From the NCBI GenBank assembly GCA_958295755.1, contig OY282367.1, positions 1,182,022-1,246,021 on the forward strand: 64,000 nt of DNA, read 5' to 3'. Made by a program: the position numbers and the translations under genes. Each line of letters opens with the position of its first letter. Positions within the stretch are counted from its first letter, which is position 1. The notes under the pieces are model-generated. The model had not been told where the DNA came from, searched no databases, and saw only the letters and a list, made by a program, of their open reading frames with translations. The stretch comes from an uncultured Acidimicrobiales bacterium (GTDB lineage: Bacteria; Actinomycetota; Acidimicrobiia; Acidimicrobiales; Hopanoidiivorantaceae). Positions 53,099 through 61,601 of the stretch are shown in pieces.

Positions 53099-53979
53099 AA
53101 CTAGAAATATTCGCTGTTGTTGGAGTGGGAGAAATTCTCCCCGGCGATGATATAGCCCTTGCCATCCACCAGGCTTTAGAGAGCCAGGCCTTAGAGAGCC
53201 GATCCCCTGCGAGCCAGGCCTTAGAGACTAGTCAATCAGAACTGCTAGACGGCGATGTTGTTGTAGTAACCCAAAAAATAGTCTCCAAGGCTGAAGGACG
53301 AATTGTTTCGGTGAGACCGGCGATTGATAATTCAAATACTGATAATTCAAACTCTGATGTCTCAAACTCTGATCATTCAAGCTCTGACGTCTCACCAGCT
53401 AGCCCAGCTTCTGAAACTCTTCCTACCCCTAGCGAAGTAGTTGCCCGCGAATCAGTGAGGATACTGAGACGTCGAGGCGATTTGGTAATCTCTGAAACCT
53501 CTCACGGTTTCATCTGTGCTAATGCTGGAGTGGATTTCTCAAATGTGCCCGCAGGCTCAGCAGCTCTGCTCCCCCGCCACCCAGACCGCTCCGCCCAGCT
53601 AATAAGAGACAGACTCTTCCAACACACAGCCGCGAAAGTGGCAGTGGTGGTTTCTGACACTTTCGGTCGCCCTTGGCGCAGAGGTCTAACAGATGTAGCT
53701 ATTGGCTGTTCAGGAATTTTGCCTATCTTAGACCTGAGAGGCCAGCAAGATGCTCTAGGGCGAGAGCTAGCAGTAACAGAAATAGCGATAGTAGACGAAA
53801 TAGCTTCAGCCGCAGAGCTTGTGATGGGTAAAACCTCAAATACCCCCGTAGCGATAATCCGAGGTGTGCCAACAGAATGGCTAACCGACACGCCAACCCC
53901 TCCTGGTAAATCAGATGTTGTCTCAGCTGGCGTCGTCTCAGACCTGGTGCGACATCCTAACGAAGATTTATTCCGCTAA
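53095..53979 (+). CDS. cofE: F420-0:gamma-glutamyl ligase
   Basis: 294 residues, only the CofE ligase domain; the C-terminal nitroreductase-like half of mycobacterial FbiB is absent. Motifs: DGDVVVVTQKIVSKAEGR, ARESVRILRRRGDLVISET, NAGVDFSNVP, VVSDTFGRPWRRGLTDVAIG. Two low-complexity inserts break the first domain: QALESQALESRSPASQALE (residues 27-45) from a short DNA repeat at 53175-53228, and a longer Asn/Ser/Asp-rich stretch near residues 80-113. They may be loops outside the core. Coupled to cofD. Confidence 0.9.
   Translation: MKLEIFAVVGVGEILPGDDIALAIHQALESQALESRSPASQALETSQSELLDGDVVVVTQKIVSKAEGRIVSVRPAIDNSNTDNSNSDVSNSDHSSSDVSPASPASETLPTPSEVVARESVRILRRRGDLVISETSHGFICANAGVDFSNVPAGSAALLPRHPDRSAQLIRDRLFQHTAAKVAVVVSDTFGRPWRRGLTDVAIGCSGILPILDLRGQQDALGRELAVTEIAIVDEIASAAELVMGKTSNTPVAIIRGVPTEWLTDTPTPPGKSDVVSAGVVSDLVRHPNEDLFR
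53175..53401 (+). repeat. Short internal repeats in cofE
   Basis: Units around CCAGGCCTTAGAGAGC recur between 53170 and 53228, and GATAATTCAAA/GATGTCTCAAACTCT-type units recur between 53325 and 53395. Both sets encode hydrophilic inserts and keep the frame. Confidence 0.75.
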
Positions 53980-54000
53980 TCCCGATCTTCTCAGATCTCC

Positions 54001-54900
54001 CTAAACTTCCGGTCTTTGATATTCCCAACTTTTATCCGACATTACTAGGCGATGGCGAGGGCCGGGGAGGTCGGCGTTGGTTGTTTCGTAGCCCGCATCA
54101 CCAGCCCAAAGAGATACAGCATCTTCGCCTGAACTAGCTATCTTGGTGGCATATAGTGGTGGCTTTCGTGCTTTGGCGAACTCCAGCAGCTCAGCTACCG
54201 TTTCTTTTGCTGCTAGCTCTACCAAGGTCACATAGGTGGGCGGTAACATGTCGTCTTCTTCGCCAACGTTGCGCATACGGATCTTGTTGGCAGGTTTGAT
54301 CCACACATGGTCGGTAATCTCGCCACCGTCCACCACCACTTCTTGGTCTTTGGGGGCAGCCACCACAAAGAACCAAGTGGCAAATCGCTTCGGAGCGATA
54401 GGAGGCGGTATCCAATGTGAGAAGCACACCAAATCATCAGCACTCACAACCAGACCAGTCTCCTCTATTGTCTCTCTCACAGCTGCCTGCCGTGCTGCTG
54501 CGAACTTCTCGGGCGAAGCTTCCACATCAGCAAATGCCAAGCTCACATCCAGATTGGTCGTCTCTATCACATCTGAATATGCCGGCGGAGTCTCACCGCC
54601 AGGTGCTTGTGTGGGTTGTGCTTCACTGAACTCAATATCAGTGGCATCAATATCAGAGGTGCTGTCTTTACTTTCGGCATCACCCGCAGTATCCGCGTAG
54701 TCCGTCTCATCCACCCGACCGCCAGGGAACACCCACGAACCTCCGCCAAACTTCAACTTTCTGTTTCGCAGCACCATCAGCACTTCTAGCCCGTCATCGC
54801 CGTCTCTCACCACCACGACCGTGGCTGCCAAAAGCAACGGCTTGTCGGGGTCGAGATTTGCCTGCCAGCTTTCATATCGCTGCTTATCTTTGCTCATCAA
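54001..54900 (-). CDS. Nudix hydrolase with split Nudix box (NUDT19-like)
   Basis: 299 residues. The start of the fold (AATVVVVRDGDDGLEVLMVL, residues 24-43) and SWVFPGGRVDETD lead into a long acidic insert (about residues 67-130) before the helix AARQAAVRETIEETGLVV, so the Nudix box glutamates EExxE are intact but split from the GGR part. Human NUDT19 and its bacterial relatives have a comparable insert and hydrolyse CoA or CoA esters; that substrate is an inference here. No partner genes. Confidence 0.85.
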   Translation of the reverse strand: MMSKDKQRYESWQANLDPDKPLLLAATVVVVRDGDDGLEVLMVLRNRKLKFGGGSWVFPGGRVDETDYADTAGDAESKDSTSDIDATDIEFSEAQPTQAPGGETPPAYSDVIETTNLDVSLAFADVEASPEKFAAARQAAVRETIEETGLVVSADDLVCFSHWIPPPIAPKRFATWFFVVAAPKDQEVVVDGGEITDHVWIKPANKIRMRNVGEEDDMLPPTYVTLVELAAKETVAELLEFAKARKPPLYATKIASSGEDAVSLWAGDAGYETTNADLPGPRHRLVMSDKSWEYQRPEV

Positions 54901-54933
54901 TCACTACACTAGCTACAGGAGCACAAAACACTG

Positions 54934-55644
54934 ATGACCAATCACTGGAATGAAGATCATCCCGCCTTTCAGATCGCTGCGGCTAGGCGAATACTAGCCA
55001 ATGAGGGGTGCGAGAGCCGTGTAGCCGGACATGTTTCTCTGCGAGACGGCGAGGATGCTTTTTGGGTCTCCACCTTCGGATATTTTGGCGAAACGCTGCC
55101 AGAGCAGGTCATCAAAGTCAACTTCCAGATGGAGCAACTCGAAGGCACTTGGACTCCCTCGCCAGCTATCGCATTTCATGCTTCGCTGTTACGAGACCGG
55201 CCCGAAGCGCAGTCGGTCGTGCATCTTCACTCACGCTGGGTCGAGGTGCTTTCTACCACAGGGAACGACCTTGGGATGTATTCCACTGATGCGGTCTTGT
55301 TCTATGACGACCAAGCTCACTACTACGATGACGGCGTGCAGACACCTGTGGACGGCAACAGAATGTCACAGCTACTAGGCACCAAGCGTCTCTTGATAAT
55401 GGACAACCATGGTGCGCTCGTGGTGGAAGACACACTGGAAGCAGCCACCGTCAAAGCCATAGCTTTAGAAAGTTCAGCTAGGGCGCATGTGATGGCACAG
55501 CTCATAGGCGGCAAAGAGATGCCTGAAGCTGAGGCTGCTCGCTCCAAAGCCGACTACCACACCTACTTCATCCCCATGATGTGGGAAGCCTGCTACCGCC
55601 GCCTTCGCAAATCCGACCCCGATTTGTTTGAATGCTTTGAATAG
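54934..55644 (+). CDS. Class II aldolase/adducin-family protein
   Basis: 236 residues. Zn-binding histidines are suggested by SVVHLHSRWVEVLSTTG (HLH) and LLIMDNHGALVV near residue 155, and CESRVAGHVSLRDGEDAFWV matches the family's GH-x-S-x-R motif near the start. Family members are fuculose-phosphate aldolases, ribulose-phosphate epimerases and decarboxylases; the reaction here is unresolved. ACAGGAGCAC precedes the ATG at 54934. Confidence 0.88.
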   Translation: MTNHWNEDHPAFQIAAARRILANEGCESRVAGHVSLRDGEDAFWVSTFGYFGETLPEQVIKVNFQMEQLEGTWTPSPAIAFHASLLRDRPEAQSVVHLHSRWVEVLSTTGNDLGMYSTDAVLFYDDQAHYYDDGVQTPVDGNRMSQLLGTKRLLIMDNHGALVVEDTLEAATVKAIALESSARAHVMAQLIGGKEMPEAEAARSKADYHTYFIPMMWEACYRRLRKSDPDLFECFE

Positions 55645-55665
55645 AAAACCCGCTCGCGGCAATTC

Positions 55666-57102
55666 ATGCGAGCTAGCTCAGTAGTTTCTGTGAGAACCCA
55701 ACGTATTTGGAGCATTCTCAGGTTAGTAGCGGCGATACTTGCCGTCTTCTTCATATTGGCTGCCAGCTGCGGGCCGACCCGCGACTCGCAATCTACTGCC
55801 GCTGACCAACCTGCAGTTGGCGACTCGCAACCTTCTAATGTCTCAACTTCATCGTCTCTCTCACCTTCATCGCCCGGAACCTCCTCTGCCAATGGCGGAG
55901 TTGGTGGAACCAGCGGCAATTCATCCAATCCATCCAATTCATCCAATCCCACTTCAGATACCAACTCCAGTTCTAGCTCGCTTCCCAATCCTTCATCCTC
56001 CACCACTTTGCCGCCTGATCAGCTACGGCTCGCCAGCATTGAAGCTCGTGTCTCAACCGAATTGGCAGTGTTGGAACGACGGACAGCTGAGTGGCTACCC
56101 CATGTGACTTTCGGAATTGCCGTGCAGCTTTTAGAGCCAGGTGGGAATCTGCTGGGAATCGATGAAAACGAAAGCTTCGTGTCGGCCAGTGCCGCTAAAC
56201 CATACTGGATGACAAGCGCGATAGCAGCCGTCGGGCTAGAAGCCGTTGAGCCACACGCATCGGCGATACTCTGCCTTTCCAATAATGCAGCCGCAGGATC
56301 TGTTATTGATACGACAGGCATAGACGCCATCAATGAGTTCCTTCACAACACCGCAGGCATGAACAACACATTCTTGCTGAACTGGAGCTTCAGCTCGTCT
56401 CCTCCAGCTTCTGAGCAGTGGATGTCGCTAGGTAGGCGAGGTTTCAATACCACAACTACAAGAGACGCGGCGACATTCTATAGAGGGCTTTACTCTGGTG
56501 ATTTGCTAGAAGCTGAAGATGCCGATGCCATGCTCGCATGGATGGCAGAAAGTGCAGATTGTGGCCCGCAATTCACTAAACCGCTTGCTAGTCGCCTGCC
56601 TGAGGGCACTCAAATTTGGCATAAGTCAGGCTGGCTACCACCCGGCTGTTGCACAGTTGAGACAGCCACCTTGAACGATTTCGGCATCGTGGAGGCTCTG
56701 GACGCCACCACCTACTCCATCGCTTTGGCAACCAGCGGCGGGGCCGTGTCTTACACCAGCTATATTCAGCAGTCCAACTTCATGGCATACGCATCGTGTC
56801 GCATCTATACGGCCATTACCTCCGAGCAACTCAACTGCGACCGCCCTGATGACCGCAACATCATCAACCCTGGATCGCCCCCCACGACCGTGCCTGCTGT
56901 GCCTACTACCGTGCCCCCTGCGACCGTGCCTACTGTGCCCACTATCGTGCCCCCTGCTACTGTGCCTACTGTGCCTACTACTGTGCCCCCTGCCACTGGG
57001 CCCCCTGCCACTGGCATCCCCCCTATTATCTTAGAAGCTCCGCCGACTACTCTTTCAGAAGCTCCGCCAACATCGTCTGAAACTTCTCAGCAGACACTTT
57101 GA
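55666..57102 (+). CDS. Lipoprotein with beta-lactamase/PBP-type serine hydrolase domain
   Basis: 478 residues. A signal segment (LRLVAAILAVFFILAASC) ends in a lipobox-like AASC. A long Ser/Asn/Thr-rich linker (to about residue 115) precedes the domain, which shows penicilloyl-serine transferase motifs: SASAAKPYW (SxxK), LSNNAAAGS (SxN) and WHKSGW (KSG). This fits a class A beta-lactamase-like or D-Ala carboxypeptidase-like exported enzyme, although its true substrate is unknown. The C-terminus is a Thr/Val/Pro repeat (VPTTVPPAT units). Its end overlaps the convergent nucleoside hydrolase gene by 56 bp. Confidence 0.7.
   Translation: MRASSVVSVRTQRIWSILRLVAAILAVFFILAASCGPTRDSQSTAADQPAVGDSQPSNVSTSSSLSPSSPGTSSANGGVGGTSGNSSNPSNSSNPTSDTNSSSSSLPNPSSSTTLPPDQLRLASIEARVSTELAVLERRTAEWLPHVTFGIAVQLLEPGGNLLGIDENESFVSASAAKPYWMTSAIAAVGLEAVEPHASAILCLSNNAAAGSVIDTTGIDAINEFLHNTAGMNNTFLLNWSFSSSPPASEQWMSLGRRGFNTTTTRDAATFYRGLYSGDLLEAEDADAMLAWMAESADCGPQFTKPLASRLPEGTQIWHKSGWLPPGCCTVETATLNDFGIVEALDATTYSIALATSGGAVSYTSYIQQSNFMAYASCRIYTAITSEQLNCDRPDDRNIINPGSPPTTVPAVPTTVPPATVPTVPTIVPPATVPTVPTTVPPATGPPATGIPPIILEAPPTTLSEAPPTSSETSQQTL
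56880..57012 (+). repeat. Thr/Val/Pro-encoding repeat at the lipoprotein C-terminus
   Basis: Repeats of units such as GTGCCTACTGTGCCCACTAT and ACCGTGCCCCCTGCGACC encode VPT, VPP and PAT steps. The tract lies near the 3' end of the serine-hydrolase gene, just before the overlap with the nucleoside hydrolase gene. Confidence 0.85.
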
Positions 57103-57973
57103 CCGCCACATCTACATTCGGAGGCTGGCCTTCGACTCCCCAGACATCTACCACTGTCTGACCTCTAGCAGGGCCGTCGCCCGCAATCACATCCACTCTC
57201 TTGCGCTCCAATGTTGTGATGCTGGCGTCCAAAGCCACGGCCATAGCCAAAGGATCTGGCAGATCGTAGCCGATCATGCCGGTGCTCTTTTCCAAATAGT
57301 CAATGAGCGTTCTTTGAATGCCCACAGCGAACTCAGAATATTTTGTGCCGATGGCTTCCAACTTGGCCGATTCTTCCATAGTGATAAAGCCAGAGGTGAT
57401 GCTTTCTTCCCACCCCACCAACACCAGAGGCATACCCGATTCAAACACGATCTTCGCCGCTTCGGGATCCACATAAATATTGAACTCAGCTAGAGGCGTG
57501 ATGTTTCCAGGTAGCACACAGCATCCCCCCATTACCACGCATTCCTTCACGCACTCAGCTAGGCGTGGCTCCTTCAGCAAAGCCACCGCCACATTTGAAA
57601 GCGGCCCTAAAGTCACCAAAGTAATCTCACCAGGTGAAGAACATATCGTGTCGATAATCACATCCACGGCGTGGCCTTCGGCAGGAGTGCGACCTGTGAG
57701 GTCTAAGCCGATGTCGCCCATACCGTCATAGCCGTGCACATGGCGGCCGTCTTCAAGGTCGCGCAATATCGGTTTTGCCAAGCCAGCGTGCACGGGGGTC
57801 TGCTTGCCGCAGAGTTCCACGGTGTACAGAGCGTTCTGCACCGCAGGTTCAAGCGGCACATTCCCCGCCACTACGGTTATAGCTTCCACATGCACATCTG
57901 GTGAGCGCAAGGCCATCAGCAGGGCTACAGCATCGTCTGATGCGGTGTCGGTGTCAATTAAAAATCGGCGCAT
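57047..57973 (-). CDS. Inosine/uridine-preferring nucleoside hydrolase family protein
   Basis: 308 residues. The calcium-binding signature is at the N-terminus: FLIDTDTASDDAVALLMAL (Asp7, Asp9, Asp13, Asp14). LVTLGPLSNVAVAL, MGGCCVLPGNITPLAEFNIY and DPEAAKIVFESG follow, all typical of IUNH enzymes that cleave ribonucleosides for base salvage. ATG at 57973. Length is normal. The last 19 codons overlap the 3' end of the convergent lipoprotein gene. Confidence 0.94.
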   Translation of the reverse strand: MRRFLIDTDTASDDAVALLMALRSPDVHVEAITVVAGNVPLEPAVQNALYTVELCGKQTPVHAGLAKPILRDLEDGRHVHGYDGMGDIGLDLTGRTPAEGHAVDVIIDTICSSPGEITLVTLGPLSNVAVALLKEPRLAECVKECVVMGGCCVLPGNITPLAEFNIYVDPEAAKIVFESGMPLVLVGWEESITSGFITMEESAKLEAIGTKYSEFAVGIQRTLIDYLEKSTGMIGYDLPDPLAMAVALDASITTLERKRVDVIAGDGPARGQTVVDVWGVEGQPPNVDVAVKVSAEKFQTMLAELLKE

Positions 57974-58068
57974 TGGTATTCCTCACTTGGCTGTATTTTT
58001 ACTCTTGTTTGAATGCTTATCGCACCCTCTGTGTATGATTTTACTAAGTATCGCATTTGGAGATGAAA

Positions 58069-59805
58069 ATGTACGACCTAACAATTCGCAACGGCACCGT
58101 AGTAGATGGCACAGGCAGTGCGCCTCGTCCAGCAGATGTGGCCATCGCTGACGGCAAAATCGTCGCCGTGGAACCTCAGATAACAGCAGCCTCCACTCGC
58201 ACAATAGATGCTGAAGGCAGTGTAGTAACACCCGGTTTCGTAGATTGCCACACCCACTACGATGGCCAAGCCACTTGGGATCCTGTTTTGGAACCTTCAG
58301 CTTCTCACGGCGTGACGACCGTAGTGATGGGCAACTGCGGAGTTGGCTTCGCCCCTGTGCGCCCCGGCTCAGAAGAATGGCTGGTGCAGCTGATGGAAGG
58401 CGTGGAAGATATCCCCGGCGCAGCCCTCACCGAAGGTATCGACTGGAAGTGGGAAAGCTTTCCCGAATATCTCGACTGCTTAGGCTCGCGCAGCTATTCC
58501 ATGGATATCGGCGCACAGATCGCCCACGGAGCCGTGCGAGGATATGTGATGGGCGACAGAGGGGCGCGCAACGAGCCTGCCGATCCCGAAGACATCGCCA
58601 AGATGCGTGAAATCGTGCGGGAAGCTCTGGAGGCAGGGGCGATGGGTATCTCCACCTCGCGCACCATTGCCCACCGAGCCATAGACGGCGAACCAGTACC
58701 CGGCACTTACGCCGCCGAAGACGAGCTGTTTGGCTTGGGCGATGCTCTGAGAGACGCTGGCGTAGGTATCTTTGAGCTGGCACCCAATGGTGTCATGGGC
58801 GAAGACTTAGCCGCCCCCCATAAAGAGATCGACTGGATGTGTCGTCTTTCGGCTGCCACAGGGCGGCCTGTGAGCTTTGCTTTGGTGCAGGTGGATGCCG
58901 CGCCCGACCTCTACAAAGAAATACTGGAGATTTCCGAACAAGCCAACCGCGAGGGTGCTCAGGTGTATCCGCAGGTGGCTAACCGTCCTACTGGCGTGCT
59001 TCTGGGGCTGCAGACCAGCCATGCATTTATTGGTCGGCCCAGCTATGACGCTTTGGCGCATCTGCCTCTGCCTGAACGGGTAGCACGAATGCGTAATCCA
59101 GAAGTGAAGGCAGCCATTTTGCGTGAGACAGTAGATTTTGATAACCAATTCGCCGAGTACATGGGCACGCAGCTACATCGTATTTTCGTGCTCGGCAATC
59201 CACCCGATTATGAGCCCGGCCCCGAGCGTAGCGTGGCATATCTGGCCGCAGCCGATGGTCTTGACCCTGACGACGCTGCTATCCAGTCCAAACTCTACGA
59301 CTTGCTCTTAGAAGACGAAGGCAAAGCTTTGCTGATGTTCCCTATCGTGAACTACAGCAACGGCAATTTAGACGCAGTGCGTTCCATGCTGTTGCATCCT
59401 GCTGGAGTGTTCGGGCTTTCAGATGGCGGTGCCCATTGTGGCTCTATCTGTGATGCTTCCATGACCACTTGGGCTCTCACCCACTGGGCACGCGACCGCT
59501 CCCGTGGCGAGCGGCTACCACTTGAGATGATCGTGAAAAAGCAAACCCACGACACAGCGAGGCTCTTCGGCATGGAAGACAGAGGCACTTTAGCTGTGGG
59601 CCAACGTGCCGATGTGAATGTGATCGACTTTGAAAACCTTCGCCTGCAGCCACCCGAGCTGGTTACCGACCTGCCCGGCCAAAGCCGCCGTTTGCTGCAG
59701 GGAGCAAATGGTTATGACTACACGATCTGCGCTGGAGAAATCACCCGTGAGCACGACGAAGACACAGGGGCGCGGCCCGGGCGTTTAGTGCGAGCTGGCA
59801 AATAG
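58069..59805 (+). CDS. N-acyl-D-amino-acid deacylase (D-aminoacylase), amidohydrolase
   Basis: 578 residues from ATG 58069; an ATG six bases earlier leaves no space after GGAG (58059-58062). Motifs: [15 protein letters not shown] (2-16), metal-binding [25 protein letters not shown] and [16 protein letters not shown], which match D-aminoacylases and their relatives (N-acyl-D-amino-acid deacylase, prenyl-type dihydroorotase-like). They act on N-acyl-D-amino acids with zinc. The gene stands alone. An alternative start at TTG 58057 is less likely. Confidence 0.9.
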   Translation: MYDLTIRNGTVVDGTGSAPRPADVAIADGKIVAVEPQITAASTRTIDAEGSVVTPGFVDCHTHYDGQATWDPVLEPSASHGVTTVVMGNCGVGFAPVRPGSEEWLVQLMEGVEDIPGAALTEGIDWKWESFPEYLDCLGSRSYSMDIGAQIAHGAVRGYVMGDRGARNEPADPEDIAKMREIVREALEAGAMGISTSRTIAHRAIDGEPVPGTYAAEDELFGLGDALRDAGVGIFELAPNGVMGEDLAAPHKEIDWMCRLSAATGRPVSFALVQVDAAPDLYKEILEISEQANREGAQVYPQVANRPTGVLLGLQTSHAFIGRPSYDALAHLPLPERVARMRNPEVKAAILRETVDFDNQFAEYMGTQLHRIFVLGNPPDYEPGPERSVAYLAAADGLDPDDAAIQSKLYDLLLEDEGKALLMFPIVNYSNGNLDAVRSMLLHPAGVFGLSDGGAHCGSICDASMTTWALTHWARDRSRGERLPLEMIVKKQTHDTARLFGMEDRGTLAVGQRADVNVIDFENLRLQPPELVTDLPGQSRRLLQGANGYDYTICAGEITREHDEDTGARPGRLVRAGK

Positions 59806-59850
59806 CTCAAGAACAGCACAAGAACTATAACTCAAGAACTTGCTAACAAC

Positions 59851-61575
59851 TCAAACAGGGGGTGCTGATTCAGAGGTTTTTGCTGGATCTTTCTGAGTAA
59901 CTAACTGCTCCGAGGTTGAGTTGCTTACCTTTGCATCTGTCAACTTTGCATCTGCTCCGTCTGCCACTTGTTTACCTTCGATATCTTTACTTTCGTTATC
60001 CTCTTCATCTCTTAGTGAAGCTCGCAAGGGAATTTCTTTCAAGAACCAACTCACCAAGAACCCCGCAACCGCAACAATCATCCCAGTCCAGAAGATCACT
60101 TTCACCGAGTCGGTTACCGTCTCTATAATCCCATCTAACACCTCCGGATTCTGAATTCTCTCGCGCATCTGGTCGGGTCTGCCTATCAGCCTGCGAACTT
60201 GCTCTGTGCTCATACCCGACCCTGCTGGTATATTTTCCTCCAAACCGCTTGTAATCCGAGCAGCGAACAACGCGCCGAAAACTGCTGCTCCCACAGCCGA
60301 ACCCACCGAGCGCACGAAGTTCATGGTGGTAGAGGCGATGCCTAAGTCTTTGTAAGCCACGGCGTTTTGTATCACCAGCGAATAGGTCGGCATTGTGGCT
60401 CCGACGCCGAAACCCAGCACAGTCAGATATGCAGTTACCAGCAGCTCAGGCGAGTTGCGTGTGAGCGTGCCTAGCAAAAACAAGCCCAACACAATGAGTA
60501 CCATCCCGATTACAACAAAACCTTTGTATTTCTGCCAGCGAGTGATGAGCCTGCCCGATGTGAATGCCGCAAAGCTCATACCGATGGACATAGTAATGGT
60601 GAGAAAACCAGAGACTGTGGCAGATGCCCCCTTCACAATCTGCAGAAATATAGGCACAAATAACCCGGAGGCAAACAGAGCCAAACCCAAAACGAACATG
60701 TTGGCCAGCGACACCGAAACTACGCTGTTGCGGAAGAGATGCAGCGGCAGCAAAGGCTCAGCAGGTCGCCGTTCCCACAGCACGAAAGCCACCAGCAGCA
60801 CTGCACTAATCGCAAGCATTCCGAGGAATCGCCAGTCTGTCCAGCCGTATTCTTCTCCTCCTACCACAAGTGCCACCAGCCCCGGCCCTAGCGCGGCCGT
60901 CAAAAGGAAAACCCCCATCCCGTCTATGGAACGAGACATCTTCGGCATCGTGATATTGAACTTGCGATGCACCATAATCATGGACGCCACCCCAAAAGGC
61001 ACATTGATGAAGAAGATGAGCCGCCAGCTAACTTGGTCGGTCAGCACACCACCCAGCAACGGCCCCGCCACCGACGAGAGCACCACCGACATAGACAGAT
61101 AGCCCATGTAGCGGCCTCGCACTCGTGGCGGGATCAAGTCGCCCATGATCACCATCGGCAAGGCGATCAGCCCGCCTGCGCCCACTCCTTGGAATGCCCG
61201 CAACACTACAAGTTGCCACATCTCGGTCACGAACCCAGCTAGCCCCGAGAACACGATGAAGATAGCAGCGGCGACCTGGTAAGTGAGCTTTCGCCCGTAG
61301 ATGTCGCTGAGCTTGCCATATATGGGCGTAACCACTGTGAGCGTTACCAGATACGAAGCCACAATCCAAGTAACTTGGTCTACTCCGCCGAGGTCGCCTA
61401 CGATAGCGGGGATAGCCACATTCAAGATGCTCGTGTCAAGCGTGGCGAGGAACATCCCAGAGATCACAGCTACCAGAACAGCATTCAGCTCTCGTTGCGT
61501 GAGGCCGACTTCCTTCAGCCCTTCTTTGACTAGTTGGGATTCGGGTGTAGAAGATTTTGGCTTGGGGGAAGTCAT
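59851..61575 (-). CDS. MFS transporter, DHA2 (EmrB/QacA-like) family
   Basis: 574 residues from ATG 61575 ([10 protein letters not shown]); a longer open frame starting at 61659 would overlap the valS coding region. About 14 hydrophobic segments. Motif A region [34 protein letters not shown] (motif C-like) and [15 protein letters not shown]2 proteins export drugs or lipids by proton antiport. The acidic tail (residues 515 onward) is hydrophilic. It is divergent from valS with only 26 bp between starts, so promoters overlap. Confidence 0.92.
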   Translation of the reverse strand: MTSPKPKSSTPESQLVKEGLKEVGLTQRELNAVLVAVISGMFLATLDTSILNVAIPAIVGDLGGVDQVTWIVASYLVTLTVVTPIYGKLSDIYGRKLTYQVAAAIFIVFSGLAGFVTEMWQLVVLRAFQGVGAGGLIALPMVIMGDLIPPRVRGRYMGYLSMSVVLSSVAGPLLGGVLTDQVSWRLIFFINVPFGVASMIMVHRKFNITMPKMSRSIDGMGVFLLTAALGPGLVALVVGGEEYGWTDWRFLGMLAISAVLLVAFVLWERRPAEPLLPLHLFRNSVVSVSLANMFVLGLALFASGLFVPIFLQIVKGASATVSGFLTITMSIGMSFAAFTSGRLITRWQKYKGFVVIGMVLIVLGLFLLGTLTRNSPELLVTAYLTVLGFGVGATMPTYSLVIQNAVAYKDLGIASTTMNFVRSVGSAVGAAVFGALFAARITSGLEENIPAGSGMSTEQVRRLIGRPDQMRERIQNPEVLDGIIETVTDSVKVIFWTGMIVAVAGFLVSWFLKEIPLRASLRDEEDNESKDIEGKQVADGADAKLTDAKVSNSTSEQLVTQKDPAKTSESAPPV

Positions 61576-61601
61576 GCGGTAGCTTAAATGAAGATAGCAG
61601 A

